Of a DNA stretch of 64,000 nucleotides, positions 15,332 through 23,674 are shown in pieces. The notes beneath the pieces are model-generated. The model was given only the letters and a program-made list of their open reading frames with translations, made no database searches and had not been told where the DNA came from. The stretch comes from Cohnella zeiphila (lineage in GTDB: Bacteria > Bacillota > Bacilli > Paenibacillales > Paenibacillaceae), in assembly GCF_014212055.1 (NCBI RefSeq), contig NZ_JACJVO010000020.1, positions 124,001 to 188,000 of the forward strand, written 5' to 3'. Both the position numbers and the translations under genes were made by a program. Within the stretch, counting starts at the first letter, position 1, and each line of letters opens with the position of its first letter.

Positions 15332-16858
15332 TCAGGCTTCCAGCGCCTCTTCCTTCTTTCCTTTTTTGGCGTTCTCGGCGGAAGCGGTCAACACTTCCTT
15401 TTTCAAGAACAGGCAGATGACAAAAGCGATGAGAGCGAAGATGGCGGAGATCCAATAAAGGTGTTGAAAAGCGCCGGAGAAGATGGCTTTGATCTGCTGC
15501 GCCAGCTTCTCGTCCAGCCCGGACGGAATGCCGCCTTGGGCGGCCCGGGCCAGACCGGCGGAGCTGTCCGCAGGCAGCGATCCCGTCAGCTTGCCGATAC
15601 CGGAAGTAATCCGGGATGCGAGCAGGCTGCCGAACACACTGACCCCGATCGTAAGCCCGAACGATTGGAACAGGGTGACCGACGATAAGGCGATGCCGCT
15701 GTTTTCCTTGTCGACCGATTCCTGCACGACCAGATTGTTGTTGAACAGAACGCCGAAGCCGAGCCCTAGAATGGCGAAGTAGGCGCAGATGGCGACGATG
15801 CCGGTGTTCATGTCCATGCCGGTCATCAGGAAGAAACCGAGCGCGGGCAGCAGCATCGATACCGTGAAGACCGTACGATAAGGCACCTTGGTCATCATCC
15901 GTCCGGACAGGATGCTGGACAGAATCGCTCCGACCATGAGCGGCAGCGTCATGTAGCCGGAGGCGATCGGCGTGAGGCCGAGCACGTTCTGGGCGAAAAA
16001 CGGGATCGAGGAGAACGACCCCATCAGGCCGATGACGACCGTGAACACGATCAGGGACAATAAGACGAACGTTCGGTTGCGGAACAAGCGCAGCGGAAGA
16101 ATCGGCTCCTTCGCCTTGGCTTCCGCATACGCGAACAGTCCGAGCAGAGCCGCGCCGAGCGCCCACAAGCCGACAAGCGTCGGCGAGCTCCAGCCGTAGC
16201 CTCGGGTCTCGTGAAGAACCGGCGTCAGCAACAGGGAGACGATCGAGCCGACGAGCAGCAGCGCCCCCGCCCAGTCGATGCTCGCTTCCTTGTTACCCTT
16301 GGATTCCGCCAAGCCGGCCGCCAGCACGAGGGCGGCGATGACGCCGACCGGGATATTCACCCAGAAGATCCAGTGCCAGGATACATGCTCCGTCAAATAG
16401 CCTCCGATCAGCGGACCGAGAAGCTGCGGCACGAACATGACGGCTCCGAACATTCCTTGCGTCTTGGCGCGCTGCTCGACCGTGAACGTATCCCCGACGA
16501 TCACCATCGCAAGCGGCATCAGCCCCCCGGCTCCGATGCCCTGAATGCCGCGACCCAGCAGCAGAACGGGCATCGAACCGGCGAAGCCGCTGACCAGTGA
16601 GCCCGCGATGAACAGCCCCATGCTGACCATATAGATCCGCTTTCGTCCGTAGAGATCGGCCAGCTTGCCGAGAATCGGCATAAAGGACGTCATCGTCAGC
16701 ATGTAGATGCCGGTGACCCAACCATACAGCGACAAGCCGTTTAAATCGCGGATCATCGTGGGCAAGGCGGTGTTGACGACGGTCTCGTCCAGCTCGGAGA
16801 AGATCAATCCGATGAGCAGGCCGATAACGATCAACGTCTTGTTGTTTGTTGTTCTCAA
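15332..16858 (-). CDS. MFS multidrug transporter, DHA2 (EmrB/QacA) family, 14 TM
   Basis: About 508 residues with 14 hydrophobic segments. MFS motifs: GLIFSELDETVVNTALPTM (motif D1), GKLADLYGRKRIYM (motif A, loop 2-3) and GIGAGGLMPLAM (motif C of DHA2). TTG at 16858 is chosen because GAGGAGG lies 8 bp upstream; further in-frame codons would lie in the promoter. The predicted role is proton-driven drug export. The TetR gene follows on the same strand. A TTGACA/TAAACT promoter overlaps a 17-bp palindrome upstream. Confidence 0.92.
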   Translation of the reverse strand: MRTTNNKTLIVIGLLIGLIFSELDETVVNTALPTMIRDLNGLSLYGWVTGIYMLTMTSFMPILGKLADLYGRKRIYMVSMGLFIAGSLVSGFAGSMPVLLLGRGIQGIGAGGLMPLAMVIVGDTFTVEQRAKTQGMFGAVMFVPQLLGPLIGGYLTEHVSWHWIFWVNIPVGVIAALVLAAGLAESKGNKEASIDWAGALLLVGSIVSLLLTPVLHETRGYGWSSPTLVGLWALGAALLGLFAYAEAKAKEPILPLRLFRNRTFVLLSLIVFTVVIGLMGSFSSIPFFAQNVLGLTPIASGYMTLPLMVGAILSSILSGRMMTKVPYRTVFTVSMLLPALGFFLMTGMDMNTGIVAICAYFAILGLGFGVLFNNNLVVQESVDKENSGIALSSVTLFQSFGLTIGVSVFGSLLASRITSGIGKLTGSLPADSSAGLARAAQGGIPSGLDEKLAQQIKAIFSGAFQHLYWISAIFALIAFVICLFLKKEVLTASAENAKKGKKEEALEA

Positions 16859-16895
16859 GGCTAAATCCTCCTCAGTTTGGAGTTTCCATAATGAG

Positions 16896-16924
16896 AGTTT
16901 ATATATTTTGATAGTAACTGTCAA
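16896..16924 (-). promoter_or_regulatory. Promoter and TetR-type operator of the MFS/TetR operon
   Basis: On the minus strand TTGACA (16924-16919) and TAAACT (about 16901-16896) are 17 bp apart. The 17-bp imperfect palindrome TTGACAGTTACTATCAA (16924-16908) has 7 of 8 arm bases paired and covers the -35 and half the spacer, an ideal repressor position. Confidence 0.6.
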
Positions 16925-16967
16925 TTTAAATTTAATATCATTTTTTGTCCGAACCCGTAAGCAGGTT

Positions 16968-17018
16968 AGCAAAAAGAAATGGCCGCGAAATCGCCGAAAG
17001 AGGCGTTTTCGCGGCCAT
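16968..17018 (-). terminator. Terminator downstream of hemQ
   Basis: ATGGCCGCGAAA (16979-16990) pairs with TTTCGCGGCCAT (17007-17018); on the minus strand the hairpin is followed by TTTCTTTTT. Confidence 0.8.
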
Positions 17019-17068
17019 GGCGGCCTTTCATATTCTTGAAAAGGGATGCGTTTGAAGAGGAGACGGTG

Positions 17069-17812
17069 CTACTTCAGCAGCTCGGCAAGCGAATCGTGCG
17101 TGAGCCGGTTGCCGACGTAGAAAGCGCCGAACTCGCCGTAGCGCGCGCTCACTTCATCGAAGCGCATCTCGTAGACGAGCTTCTTGAACTGCAGCGCGTC
17201 GTCCGCGAACAGCGTGACGCCCCATTCCCAGTCGTCGAAGCCGACCGAGCCGCTGATGATTTGCTTGACCTTGCCCGCGTAGCTGCGGCCGATCATGCCG
17301 TGGCTGCGCATCATCGCCTTGCGCTCCTCCATCGGCAGCATGTACCAGTTGTCGCCGAGCAGGCGGCGCTTGTTCATCGGGTAGAAGCAAATATGGTTCG
17401 ACTTCGGCAGAATCGGCTTCAGCCGCGCGACGATCTCCGGCACCTGCATCGGGTCGACTCCGGGCTGTCCCATGTAGTTGCTGAGCTCGACGACGCTCAC
17501 GTACGAATATTCCTTCTTAGTGAAGCGGGCGAACGCCGAACGGTTGAACGCATTCTCGATCGCGTTCAGCTCCTGGAGCGTCTCGCGCAGGTGCATGAAG
17601 ACCAGATCCGCCTTTTGCCCGACGACGGCGTAAAGCGCCAGACTTCCTTCCTTGCGCTCCTCGACTTGCTCCCATTCGGCGACCAGGTCGAACAGGCTGC
17701 GCCGCGCCTGATCCTTCTCGGCCTCGGTCGCGTCATTCCATGCCGCCCAATCGATCGTCCGGAAATCGTGCAGGACGTACCATCCGTCCAAAGTTTGCGC
17801 TGCTTCGCTCAT
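17069..17812 (-). CDS. hemQ: Coproheme decarboxylase HemQ (chlorite dismutase family)
   Basis: A 247-residue protein when started at ATG 17812 ([13 protein letters not shown]), the family N-terminus; a longer in-frame ORF to 17914 has no support. HemQ converts Fe-coproporphyrin III to heme b in the last step of the coproporphyrin-dependent pathway of Gram-positives. Key residues are present: Tyr144 and Lys148 in FYPMNKRR and the proximal His171 in RSHGMIGR, one position off Staphylococcus aureus Tyr145, Lys149 and His172. It lacks the distal Arg of true chlorite dismutases. It is divergent from yuiB. A TACAAT -10 lies about 60 bp upstream. Confidence 0.96.
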   Translation of the reverse strand: MSEAAQTLDGWYVLHDFRTIDWAAWNDATEAEKDQARRSLFDLVAEWEQVEERKEGSLALYAVVGQKADLVFMHLRETLQELNAIENAFNRSAFARFTKKEYSYVSVVELSNYMGQPGVDPMQVPEIVARLKPILPKSNHICFYPMNKRRLLGDNWYMLPMEERKAMMRSHGMIGRSYAGKVKQIISGSVGFDDWEWGVTLFADDALQFKKLVYEMRFDEVSARYGEFGAFYVGNRLTHDSLAELLK

Positions 17813-17923
17813 TCGTCTTCCTCTCCTTGTTCTCTCGCTAGGTTGAACAACACAACTGCTCTCTATTGTAGCGGAAGTGCGAGGCGCGGGGCAAACGGGC
17901 CCCGTCGGCCGCATTTCTAAGGA

Positions 17924-17953
17924 TTGACTCGCGGGGAACCGATTTTGTAAACT
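17924..17953 (+). promoter_or_regulatory. Promoter of yuiB
   Basis: TTGACT (17924-17929), 18-bp spacer, TAAACT (17948-17953), 39 bp before the ATG. Confidence 0.55.
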
Positions 17954-17991
17954 GAAGGAAGGAATCGATCGAGGAAGGAAGACGCGAGACC

Positions 17992-18276
17992 ATGACAGAG
18001 CTTATCCAAGAGATTCTCGGAACCGTGCTGTTTTTCGTGCTGTTCTTCGGAATCGGCTTTATTCTGAATATGCTGATCAAGACGACCTGGATGCCCACGT
18101 GGCTGTACTGTATCGTCGTGCTGCCTCTCGGCGTCTGGTACTTCTGGAAGCCGGATCTCAGCCTGCTCTCGTTCATCGGCGTATTCCTGTGGCCGTTCGC
18201 TGCCGGCATCGGAGGCGCGCTTACGAGCGGGTGGGCGATTCAGTCGCTGCGCAAGAACGGCTACCGGATGTTCTGA
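17992..18276 (+). CDS. YuiB-family membrane protein
   Basis: A 94-residue protein with three hydrophobic segments (about residues 9-30, 37-49 and 57-78), resembling Bacillus YuiB of unknown function: [19 protein letters not shown] and a C-terminal [16 protein letters not shown]. Its gene lies between hemQ and gtrA. No further role can be deduced. Confidence 0.8.
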   Translation: MTELIQEILGTVLFFVLFFGIGFILNMLIKTTWMPTWLYCIVVLPLGVWYFWKPDLSLLSFIGVFLWPFAAGIGGALTSGWAIQSLRKNGYRMF

Positions 18277-18310
18277 CGGATTTTTCGGCCGGAAGCAAGG
18301 AGGATAGGCC

Positions 18311-18715
18311 ATGAGACGAGAATGGCGGAAAATGGCGAAGTTCGCTTTCGTGGGCGCGATGAACACGGGAGTGGATTTCGCCGTTTTTGCGGCGTTGGTA
18401 TACGGGTTCGGAGCGTCGACGGGGTGGGCGCAGACGGTGTCGTATTTGTGCGGATTCCTCAACAGCTACGTTTGGAACCGGAGCTGGACGTTCCGGACCG
18501 CCGGCCGGATCGACGTGCGGGAGTTGACCCGATTCGGGGCTGTCAACGCGCTGTCCTTCCTGCTGGCAACGGCGGCGTTGCTCGGATTGCAGAAGGGTTT
18601 GGATTGGAGTCCGCTGGCCGCCAAAGCGGCATCGATCGTCGTGTCGCTGGCCGTCAATTATGTCGGCAGCCGGCTATGGGTATTCCGCGGCGAGACGGCT
18701 TCGGCCCAGGAATGA
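18311..18715 (+). CDS. GtrA-family membrane protein
   Basis: A 134-residue protein with four transmembrane segments and the GtrA signature: KFAFVGAMNTGVDFAVFAAL at the N-terminus, YLCGFLNSYVWNRSWTF in the centre and AVNYVGSRLWVF at the end. GtrA proteins are thought to help flip polyprenyl-linked sugars during glycosylation of O-antigen or wall polymers. AAGGAGG is 7 bp before the ATG. It sits 34 bp after yuiB and may share its transcript. Confidence 0.9.
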   Translation: MRREWRKMAKFAFVGAMNTGVDFAVFAALVYGFGASTGWAQTVSYLCGFLNSYVWNRSWTFRTAGRIDVRELTRFGAVNALSFLLATAALLGLQKGLDWSPLAAKAASIVVSLAVNYVGSRLWVFRGETASAQE

Positions 18716-18778
18716 AACGCGGGCAAAAACGGGAAAACTGACAGGTAACGATTCTTCGCGAGCCTGGAGGCGATTCCC

Positions 18779-19654
18779 TTGCCCTTGCTGCACGTAAGCG
18801 GCATCCGACTGCATTATCACGTTCAAGGCGAAGGGACGCCCGTCGTTTTCCTGCACCCGCCGTGCATGGGAAGCCGGGTGTTCACGTATTTGCGCAACGA
18901 TTTGGCTCGGGACCACCGAACGCTGATGCTCGACTTGAGAGGACACGGGCGGAGCGATTCCTCGGCTCATCCGATCACGATTCCGATGCTGGCGGAAGAT
19001 CTGTGCCGGACGATGGATGCGCTGGACATCCCGTCGGCTTTTTTGTGTTCTTATGCGCTGGGCTCGCTGCCGGCGCTCGAAGCGATGCTGGCTCACCCGG
19101 ATCGGTTCCGGGGAGCCGCGCTGCTGTCGGGCATAGCCCAGGCCGGCGGCTCCCGCATCCGGCTGATGGCGAAGGCGGGCATGGCGGCCGCCTCGCTTCG
19201 GGCGCAGGAGCTGATCTCGCTCACGGACAGCTGGCGGCATGCGGACAGCCCGGAGACGTTCCGGAATCTGCGGGCCGAAGGGGCCGCGGGCGATCCGGCC
19301 AAATGGCGCGAATACTTGTCGGCCTGCCTTCAATATTCCGCGTCGGATCGGCTGTGGTTCATCAAGCAGCCGGTCCTGCTGCTGTACGGAGAGAAGGACC
19401 GGGTGTTCCTCCCGGCGGCCCGGGATTTGCGGCAGGGATTGACGAACGTCTCGGCGGCCTGGATTCCGGGCGTTCGCCATACGCTGCCGGTCCATTCGGC
19501 GGCAACGGTCGGGAAGCTGATCCGCGGCTGGATCGAGGCTCTGGACGAGAGGCAGGGAGAGCCGAAGCGGCGGAACGACCGGAGCAGGATCGGGCTAGCG
19601 GGCGAATCGGATCGCGATACGGATCCCCGACCGCATCCGGACGGCTACAGGTAG
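18779..19654 (+). CDS. Alpha/beta hydrolase-fold protein with Ala at the nucleophile position
   Basis: A 291-residue alpha/beta hydrolase-like protein starting with TTG. LHVSGIRLHYHVQGEG, VVFLHPPCMGS (oxyanion-loop region), LDLRGHGRSD, GEKDRVF (acid) and PGVRHTLPVHS (His) all match the fold. The nucleophile elbow, normally GxSxGG, reads SYALGS (residues 91-96) with GCG (Ala93) where the Ser should be. The Asp and His remain. Either the enzyme is inactive, or it uses another residue, or it acts as a binding protein. The last 25 residues are low complexity and its 3' end overlaps the convergent fRMsr gene by 10 bp. Confidence 0.82.
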   Translation: MPLLHVSGIRLHYHVQGEGTPVVFLHPPCMGSRVFTYLRNDLARDHRTLMLDLRGHGRSDSSAHPITIPMLAEDLCRTMDALDIPSAFLCSYALGSLPALEAMLAHPDRFRGAALLSGIAQAGGSRIRLMAKAGMAAASLRAQELISLTDSWRHADSPETFRNLRAEGAAGDPAKWREYLSACLQYSASDRLWFIKQPVLLLYGEKDRVFLPAARDLRQGLTNVSAAWIPGVRHTLPVHSAATVGKLIRGWIEALDERQGEPKRRNDRSRIGLAGESDRDTDPRPHPDGYR

Positions 19655-20127
19655 ACCGACAGCCGCCGGTTGAACTCCTCGAGCAGCTGCTTATCCTCCT
19701 CGGAAAAACGCCCCTGGCGCGGGCTGTCGACGTCCAGCACCCCGATCAGCCGGCCCTGCGCGTAGAGCGGAACGACGATCTCCGCGCGGGATGCCGGATC
19801 GCAGGCGATGTGTCCGGGAAAACGATGCACGTCCTCCACTATCAGCGTCTCCAGACGCGCGGCCGCCGTACCGCATACGCCCCGTCCGAGCGGTATCCGC
19901 ACGCAAGCGGGCTGCCCCTGGAACGGGCCCAGCACGAGCTCTCCGTTTTCGAGCAAATAAAACCCGACCCAGTTGATGTCCGGCAAAAACCCGTTCAGCA
20001 GCGCCGCCGCGTTGGCCAGGTTGGCGACCCGGTTCGTCTCGTTCTCGGCCAGCCCGCGCAATTGGGCGAACAGCAGCCGCTCATTTTCTTCGGGGGTTCC
20101 GGTGTAAGATGTAGGCACAAAAGCCAT
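19645..20127 (-). CDS. msrC: Free methionine-(R)-sulfoxide reductase (GAF domain)
   Basis: A 160-residue single-GAF protein, the full length of the fRMsr family. It carries the three redox cysteines in the expected spacing: Cys75 (GQPACVRI), Cys85 (GRGVCGTA) and Cys109 (GHIACD), equal to 84/94/118 of Escherichia coli. DINWVGFYL and VLDVDSP complete the signature. It reduces free Met-R-sulfoxide using thioredoxin. It converges on the alpha/beta hydrolase gene and is divergent from dnaB. Confidence 0.94.
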   Translation of the reverse strand: MAFVPTSYTGTPEENERLLFAQLRGLAENETNRVANLANAAALLNGFLPDINWVGFYLLENGELVLGPFQGQPACVRIPLGRGVCGTAAARLETLIVEDVHRFPGHIACDPASRAEIVVPLYAQGRLIGVLDVDSPRQGRFSEEDKQLLEEFNRRLSVYL

Positions 20128-20246
20128 CGCCGGTCATTCCTCCTTCGCAACATGGTCCCTTCAAGCATAAGCCAATCCGCTCCCGAATCCAAGCGCTGCC
20201 CGCCGAGCCGCCCGGCGGGGGTTCTTTTCCTGTCCAGATCGGACTC

Positions 20247-20258
20247 TCTTTATGCTAC
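20247..20258 (+). promoter_or_regulatory. Extended -10 promoter candidate for dnaB-dnaI
   Basis: ATGCTACAATAG contains TACAAT preceded by TGC, an extended -10; no clear -35 is present. It lies about 40-50 bp upstream of dnaB. Confidence 0.4.
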
Positions 20259-20298
20259 AATAGAGGGACCAATCTAGGAAAAGAGTGTCGAATCCGCT

Positions 20299-21825
20299 AT
20301 GCGAGTGTCGAACCGACTGGAATTTACCGAAAATCACCGTTACGTCGCTTACCGGGATTTCGCGCTGAGCGGGCTTGAGCGGAAGCTGCTCACCCGTCTC
20401 TATCAGCCGATGATCGGAGCGTTCGCGGTCGGCCTCTATCTGCTGCTCTATCACCATCTGGAAGACGATAGAACCGGTTACTCCGTCCCCGAGCCGCAGC
20501 GAAGGCTGTTTCTCGGGCTCGATCTGGAGCCGAACGCGGCCGGGCGCCAGGCGCTGATCGAGCAGGCCTCGCGGCTGGAAGCGGTCGGGCTCGCCCAGGT
20601 GTTCCGGCAGTACGACCCTGCCACCGAGGAGACGCTGTACGAATACGCGCTGCTTCGGCCTCTTGCGCCGGGAGAGTTTTTTTCGAACATGCACCTGACG
20701 CTGCTATTGAGAGATAAGCTTGGCAAAGTTGCGCTGCTGGAGCTGAAAGATGAGCTCGTTCCCGCTCCGCCCGTCGGGCTTGCCCGGTTTATGAACCGCG
20801 AGGATGTGACGATGCCGTTCTACGAGCTGTTCTCGCTGAGCGCGGCTCCGGTCGATCCGGAGCTGGAGACGGCACTGACCGAGATCGCGCCGGCGCGAGA
20901 GAAGAACGGCGCCCCGAGTCCGCCGGAGCGCATCCGCCACAGCGAGATGCTGCTGCGGTTCCCGCGCGGCTCGGCGAACCGGGGACACGTAGAGCGGCTT
21001 CATCGTCAGCCGGAGACGATGGCGCAATTGAATTTTCTCGCGTACAAATTCGATCTGGACGTACCGGACGTGTGCCGCCTGCTCGACGAAGACGGGCTGT
21101 TCGCCGGCGACGGGACGCTGCGCTGGGACGAGCTTCAGCACCGCGCCAACCTCGTGTACCGGCAAGGCCGCAAGCGCGGGGAGGAGCGGGAGCGGCGGCT
21201 GTCGCGAAGCGACGCGGCCGAAGCGGAAGGGACGCCGGAGGAGGACGCCTATGAGACGGCGATGCCGTCCACGGTACAGCCGCTCGACATTCCGGAGCGG
21301 TTCCGGCTCCGCGTCTCGGTCGACACGTACAACGCCATGCTGCGTCGCGAGCCGTACACGCGGCTGCTGGAGCGTTTTTTCCCCGGGACGGTGCCCGACG
21401 CTTACGTTCGCGCCTTCGAGCGGATCGACTTGAACTACAAGCTGCCCGAACCGGTCATCAATGTGCTTATTCATTACATACTCGGCATGGACCATACCCA
21501 GCGGCTGACGGTCAAGTTTATCGATTCGGTCGCCTCGAACATGCTGGCCAAAGGGATCGACACGTTCGAGAAGGCGGTCGCGTACGTTCGCTCGCAAGTG
21601 AAGCTGAACGAGACGCTGGAGCGGCGAAGAAGGGGCGAGGACGACGCGGCGAGAGGCCAGGCGGCGGGAAGCGGGCGAAGCCGCGGAAGCGCGGGCTCCG
21701 GCGCCAGGCGGAAGCCGGCGATGCCGGTCGTGGAAGACCGGGGAGCAGAGACGGAGATACCGGCGGAAGAGCTGGAGAAGATGAGGGAGCTTGCGCGCAA
21801 GCTCAAAAATCCCGGCAAGAGCTGA
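20299..21825 (+). CDS. dnaB: Replication initiation and membrane attachment protein DnaB
   Basis: A 508-residue protein of the Gram-positive helicase-loading system. The N-terminal half resembles the winged-helix DDBH1 region (LTRLYQPMIGAFAVGLYLLL); the C-terminal half has the conserved DnaB/DnaD domain with YTRLLERFFPG, EPVINVLIHYILGMDHTQRL and the FEKAVAYVRSQ segment. Together with DnaD and DnaI it loads DnaC helicase at oriC and at restarted forks. The last 80 residues are basic and low complexity. dnaI follows 29 bp later. An exact 10-bp direct repeat containing TGTCGAA straddles the start codon. Confidence 0.93.
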   Translation: MRVSNRLEFTENHRYVAYRDFALSGLERKLLTRLYQPMIGAFAVGLYLLLYHHLEDDRTGYSVPEPQRRLFLGLDLEPNAAGRQALIEQASRLEAVGLAQVFRQYDPATEETLYEYALLRPLAPGEFFSNMHLTLLLRDKLGKVALLELKDELVPAPPVGLARFMNREDVTMPFYELFSLSAAPVDPELETALTEIAPAREKNGAPSPPERIRHSEMLLRFPRGSANRGHVERLHRQPETMAQLNFLAYKFDLDVPDVCRLLDEDGLFAGDGTLRWDELQHRANLVYRQGRKRGEERERRLSRSDAAEAEGTPEEDAYETAMPSTVQPLDIPERFRLRVSVDTYNAMLRREPYTRLLERFFPGTVPDAYVRAFERIDLNYKLPEPVINVLIHYILGMDHTQRLTVKFIDSVASNMLAKGIDTFEKAVAYVRSQVKLNETLERRRRGEDDAARGQAAGSGRSRGSAGSGARRKPAMPVVEDRGAETEIPAEELEKMRELARKLKNPGKS

Positions 21826-21854
21826 ACTGAACGCCGATTCGGAGAGAGGAGGGG

Positions 21855-22811
21855 ATGAGGATGGAATCGTTGGGAGAGGCGCTGCGCGGCTGGCAGCGGA
21901 CGGCCGGCATGAAGGACGTCCGCGAGCTGGCGGACCGGGTGATGGCCGATCCGCTAGTGAAGAAGCTGCGGGAGAGGTATCCCGGGTTGGACGACCGGAC
22001 GCTGCGGATCAACCTGAACAAGCTGTACCAGATGTCGGTCGAATACCGGAACTGCCGCGAATGTCCGGGGCTGGAACGTTGTCCGAACGACATGCAGGGC
22101 CATTCGACGCGGATTACCTGCGAAGAGTTGAACGGGCAATGGCAGCTTTTCGACGAGAAAACGCCTTGTTCGAAGTGGCTCGCTTACGAGCAGCGGGAGC
22201 GGATCCGGCGCCGGATTACGAGCTATTACGCGCAAGTGGATATCTCGGGAGAAGAGTACGACGAGGAGCAGATGTTCGACCTGGACGCCGAGCGGAGGCA
22301 GGCGGTTCACCGGCTGTTGGCGTTTATCGAGGAAGCCCGGAACCAGGGCTTGCCGAAGAAGGGGCTGTACCTGATGGGCAGCTTCGGCACGGGCAAGACG
22401 TATCTGGCCGGTTACCTGCTCAGCAAGCTGGCCAGGGAAGGATTCTCAGGAGTTATCGTCTACATGCCGGAGTTCGTCGAGGACGCGAAGGCGCTCATGA
22501 TGGAGCCGCAGAAGCTGAAGGAGACGCTCGCGCTCATGAAAGAGTGCGATCTGCTCGTTTTCGACGACATCGGCGCGGAAAATTTGAGCCCGTGGGTGCG
22601 CGACCACGTGCTGGGGGCGATTCTGAACTACCGGATGAACCGCAAGCCGACGTTCTACACGTCCAATCACGACCTGGAATCGCTGGAGAAGCATTTCAGC
22701 TTCACGCATAAGGAAGGCGAAGAGATGCACAAGGGCCAGCGGCTGATGGACCGGATCCGGCCGTTCGTCGACGTCGTGCACGTGCGCGGGCGCAATCAGC
22801 GCGGCGGTTGA
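21855..22811 (+). CDS. dnaI: Primosomal helicase loader DnaI
   Basis: A 318-residue AAA+ protein. The N-terminal zinc-binding domain has Cys67, Cys70, Cys76, His83 and Cys89 (NCRECPGLERCP...HSTRITC). Walker A is GSFGTGKT (from residue 175), Walker B DLLVFDDIGAE, and sensor/box VII features follow (DRIRPFVDVVHVRG at the end). DnaI loads the hexameric DnaC helicase on DNA. GAGAGGAGG precedes the ATG. The gene is in an operon with dnaB, and the downstream attenuated cat gene has no evident promoter of its own. Confidence 0.96.
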   Translation: MRMESLGEALRGWQRTAGMKDVRELADRVMADPLVKKLRERYPGLDDRTLRINLNKLYQMSVEYRNCRECPGLERCPNDMQGHSTRITCEELNGQWQLFDEKTPCSKWLAYEQRERIRRRITSYYAQVDISGEEYDEEQMFDLDAERRQAVHRLLAFIEEARNQGLPKKGLYLMGSFGTGKTYLAGYLLSKLAREGFSGVIVYMPEFVEDAKALMMEPQKLKETLALMKECDLLVFDDIGAENLSPWVRDHVLGAILNYRMNRKPTFYTSNHDLESLEKHFSFTHKEGEEMHKGQRLMDRIRPFVDVVHVRGRNQRGG

Positions 22812-22871
22812 ACCATAGCGGTAGGGGCCGAAAAAAGAGAAGCGGTCAACACTACGAAAGAGGAATTGGAC

Positions 22872-22901
22872 ATGGTCAAAGCGGTCGATGAGGCCTCCTA
22901 G
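22872..22901 (+). CDS. Leader peptide of cat (MVKAVDEAS), translation attenuator
   Basis: A nine-codon ORF, MVKAVDEAS followed by TAG, behind AAAGAGGA (22857-22864) with 7-bp spacing. Length and first residues resemble known chloramphenicol-gene leader peptides, which begin MVK and have nine codons (cat-86 type, MVKTD...). In those systems chloramphenicol stalls a ribosome on the leader and the stalled ribosome opens the downstream hairpin. Here the last two sense codons and the stop lie inside the 5' arm of that hairpin. Confidence 0.75.
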   Translation: MVKAVDEAS

Positions 22902-22925
22902 AATAGCTATTATATTTTAGGAGGC
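22893..22925 (+). promoter_or_regulatory. Hairpin sequestering the cat ribosome binding site
   Basis: GCCTCCTAGAATA (22893-22905) pairs with TATTTTAGGAGGC (22913-22925) through 13 bp including one G-U pair; the loop is 7 nt. The cat Shine-Dalgarno TAGGAGG (22918-22924) is wholly in the 3' arm. There is no T-run, so it is a translational not a transcriptional attenuator. Confidence 0.8.
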
Positions 22926-22936
22926 TGATCCCAAAA

Positions 22937-23587
22937 ATGATATTTCGCCCGATCGAGCTGGATACCTGGAGCCGCAAACCTTACTTCGAGCATTACCTTC
23001 ACCGCGTGCGCTGCACGTACAGCATGACGGCGCCGCTGGATATCACCCGGCTGCGCGCGCATTTGAAAAGCAAAGGAATCAAGCCGTACCCGGCGTTCAT
23101 CCACATGATCGCGACGGCGGTCAACCGCCACGAGGAATTTCGCGTCTGCTTCGATTCGGAAGGCCGGCTGGGCCGTTGGGACAGCCTGTCTCCCAGCTTT
23201 ACGATTTTCCACGAGGACGATCGAACGTTCTCCTCTCTGTGGGTTCCGTACAGCGAAGATTTCGGGACGTTCTGCCGCCGATACTCCGAAGACATGGAGG
23301 CATACGGGGACCGCAAGGAGTTAGCCGCCAAGCGGGGCGAGCCGCCGAACGCGTTCCCCGTCTCTTCGATCCCGTGGGTCGGCTTTACGGGCTTCAACCT
23401 GAACATCTACGATGAAGGGAAGTTCCTGCTGCCGATCTTCACGATGGGCAAATTCACGGAGGAGGGCGGCCGCGTTCTGCTGCCTTTGTCGGTGCAGCTG
23501 CATCACGCCGTTTGCGACGGCTATCATGCCGGCGTGCTGTTCCGCGAGCTGCAGGAACTGGCCGACAGCTGCGCGGACTGGTGCTGA
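22937..23587 (+). CDS. cat: Chloramphenicol acetyltransferase (class A)
   Basis: A 216-residue protein, the usual size for CatA-type acetyltransferases. The catalytic signature HHAVCDGYHAG (His190, Asp194) is intact, as are RPIELDTWSRKPYFEHY at the N-terminus and SSIPWVGFTGFNLN in the middle. It O-acetylates chloramphenicol with acetyl-CoA as a cytosolic trimer. Codon use and GC content look like the neighbours, so it is probably an old chromosomal gene rather than a recent acquisition. A leader ORF and hairpin upstream suggest drug-inducible translation. GGAGG is 12 bp before the ATG. Confidence 0.93.
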   Translation: MIFRPIELDTWSRKPYFEHYLHRVRCTYSMTAPLDITRLRAHLKSKGIKPYPAFIHMIATAVNRHEEFRVCFDSEGRLGRWDSLSPSFTIFHEDDRTFSSLWVPYSEDFGTFCRRYSEDMEAYGDRKELAAKRGEPPNAFPVSSIPWVGFTGFNLNIYDEGKFLLPIFTMGKFTEEGGRVLLPLSVQLHHAVCDGYHAGVLFRELQELADSCADWC

Positions 23588-23612
23588 CCAATGTTAAAAG
23601 CGTGAACGATAG

Positions 23613-23656
23613 GCAAAAAAACATCCCGATGCCGCCGGAGCGGAATCGGGATGTTC
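23613..23656. terminator. Bidirectional terminator between cat and the YqzM-like gene
   Basis: AACATCCCGAT (23620-23630) pairs with ATCGGGATGTT (23645-23655). The minus strand continues with seven T; the plus strand only with TTCC. Confidence 0.75.
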
Positions 23657-23674
23657 CTTCATATGCGGAACGGA

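Noticed and set aside
22841..22936. cat region considered as a mobile resistance element
   Set aside because: No transposase, integrase or terminal repeats nearby; base composition matches neighbours and the gene sits between dnaI and uvrC on an ordinary chromosomal background.
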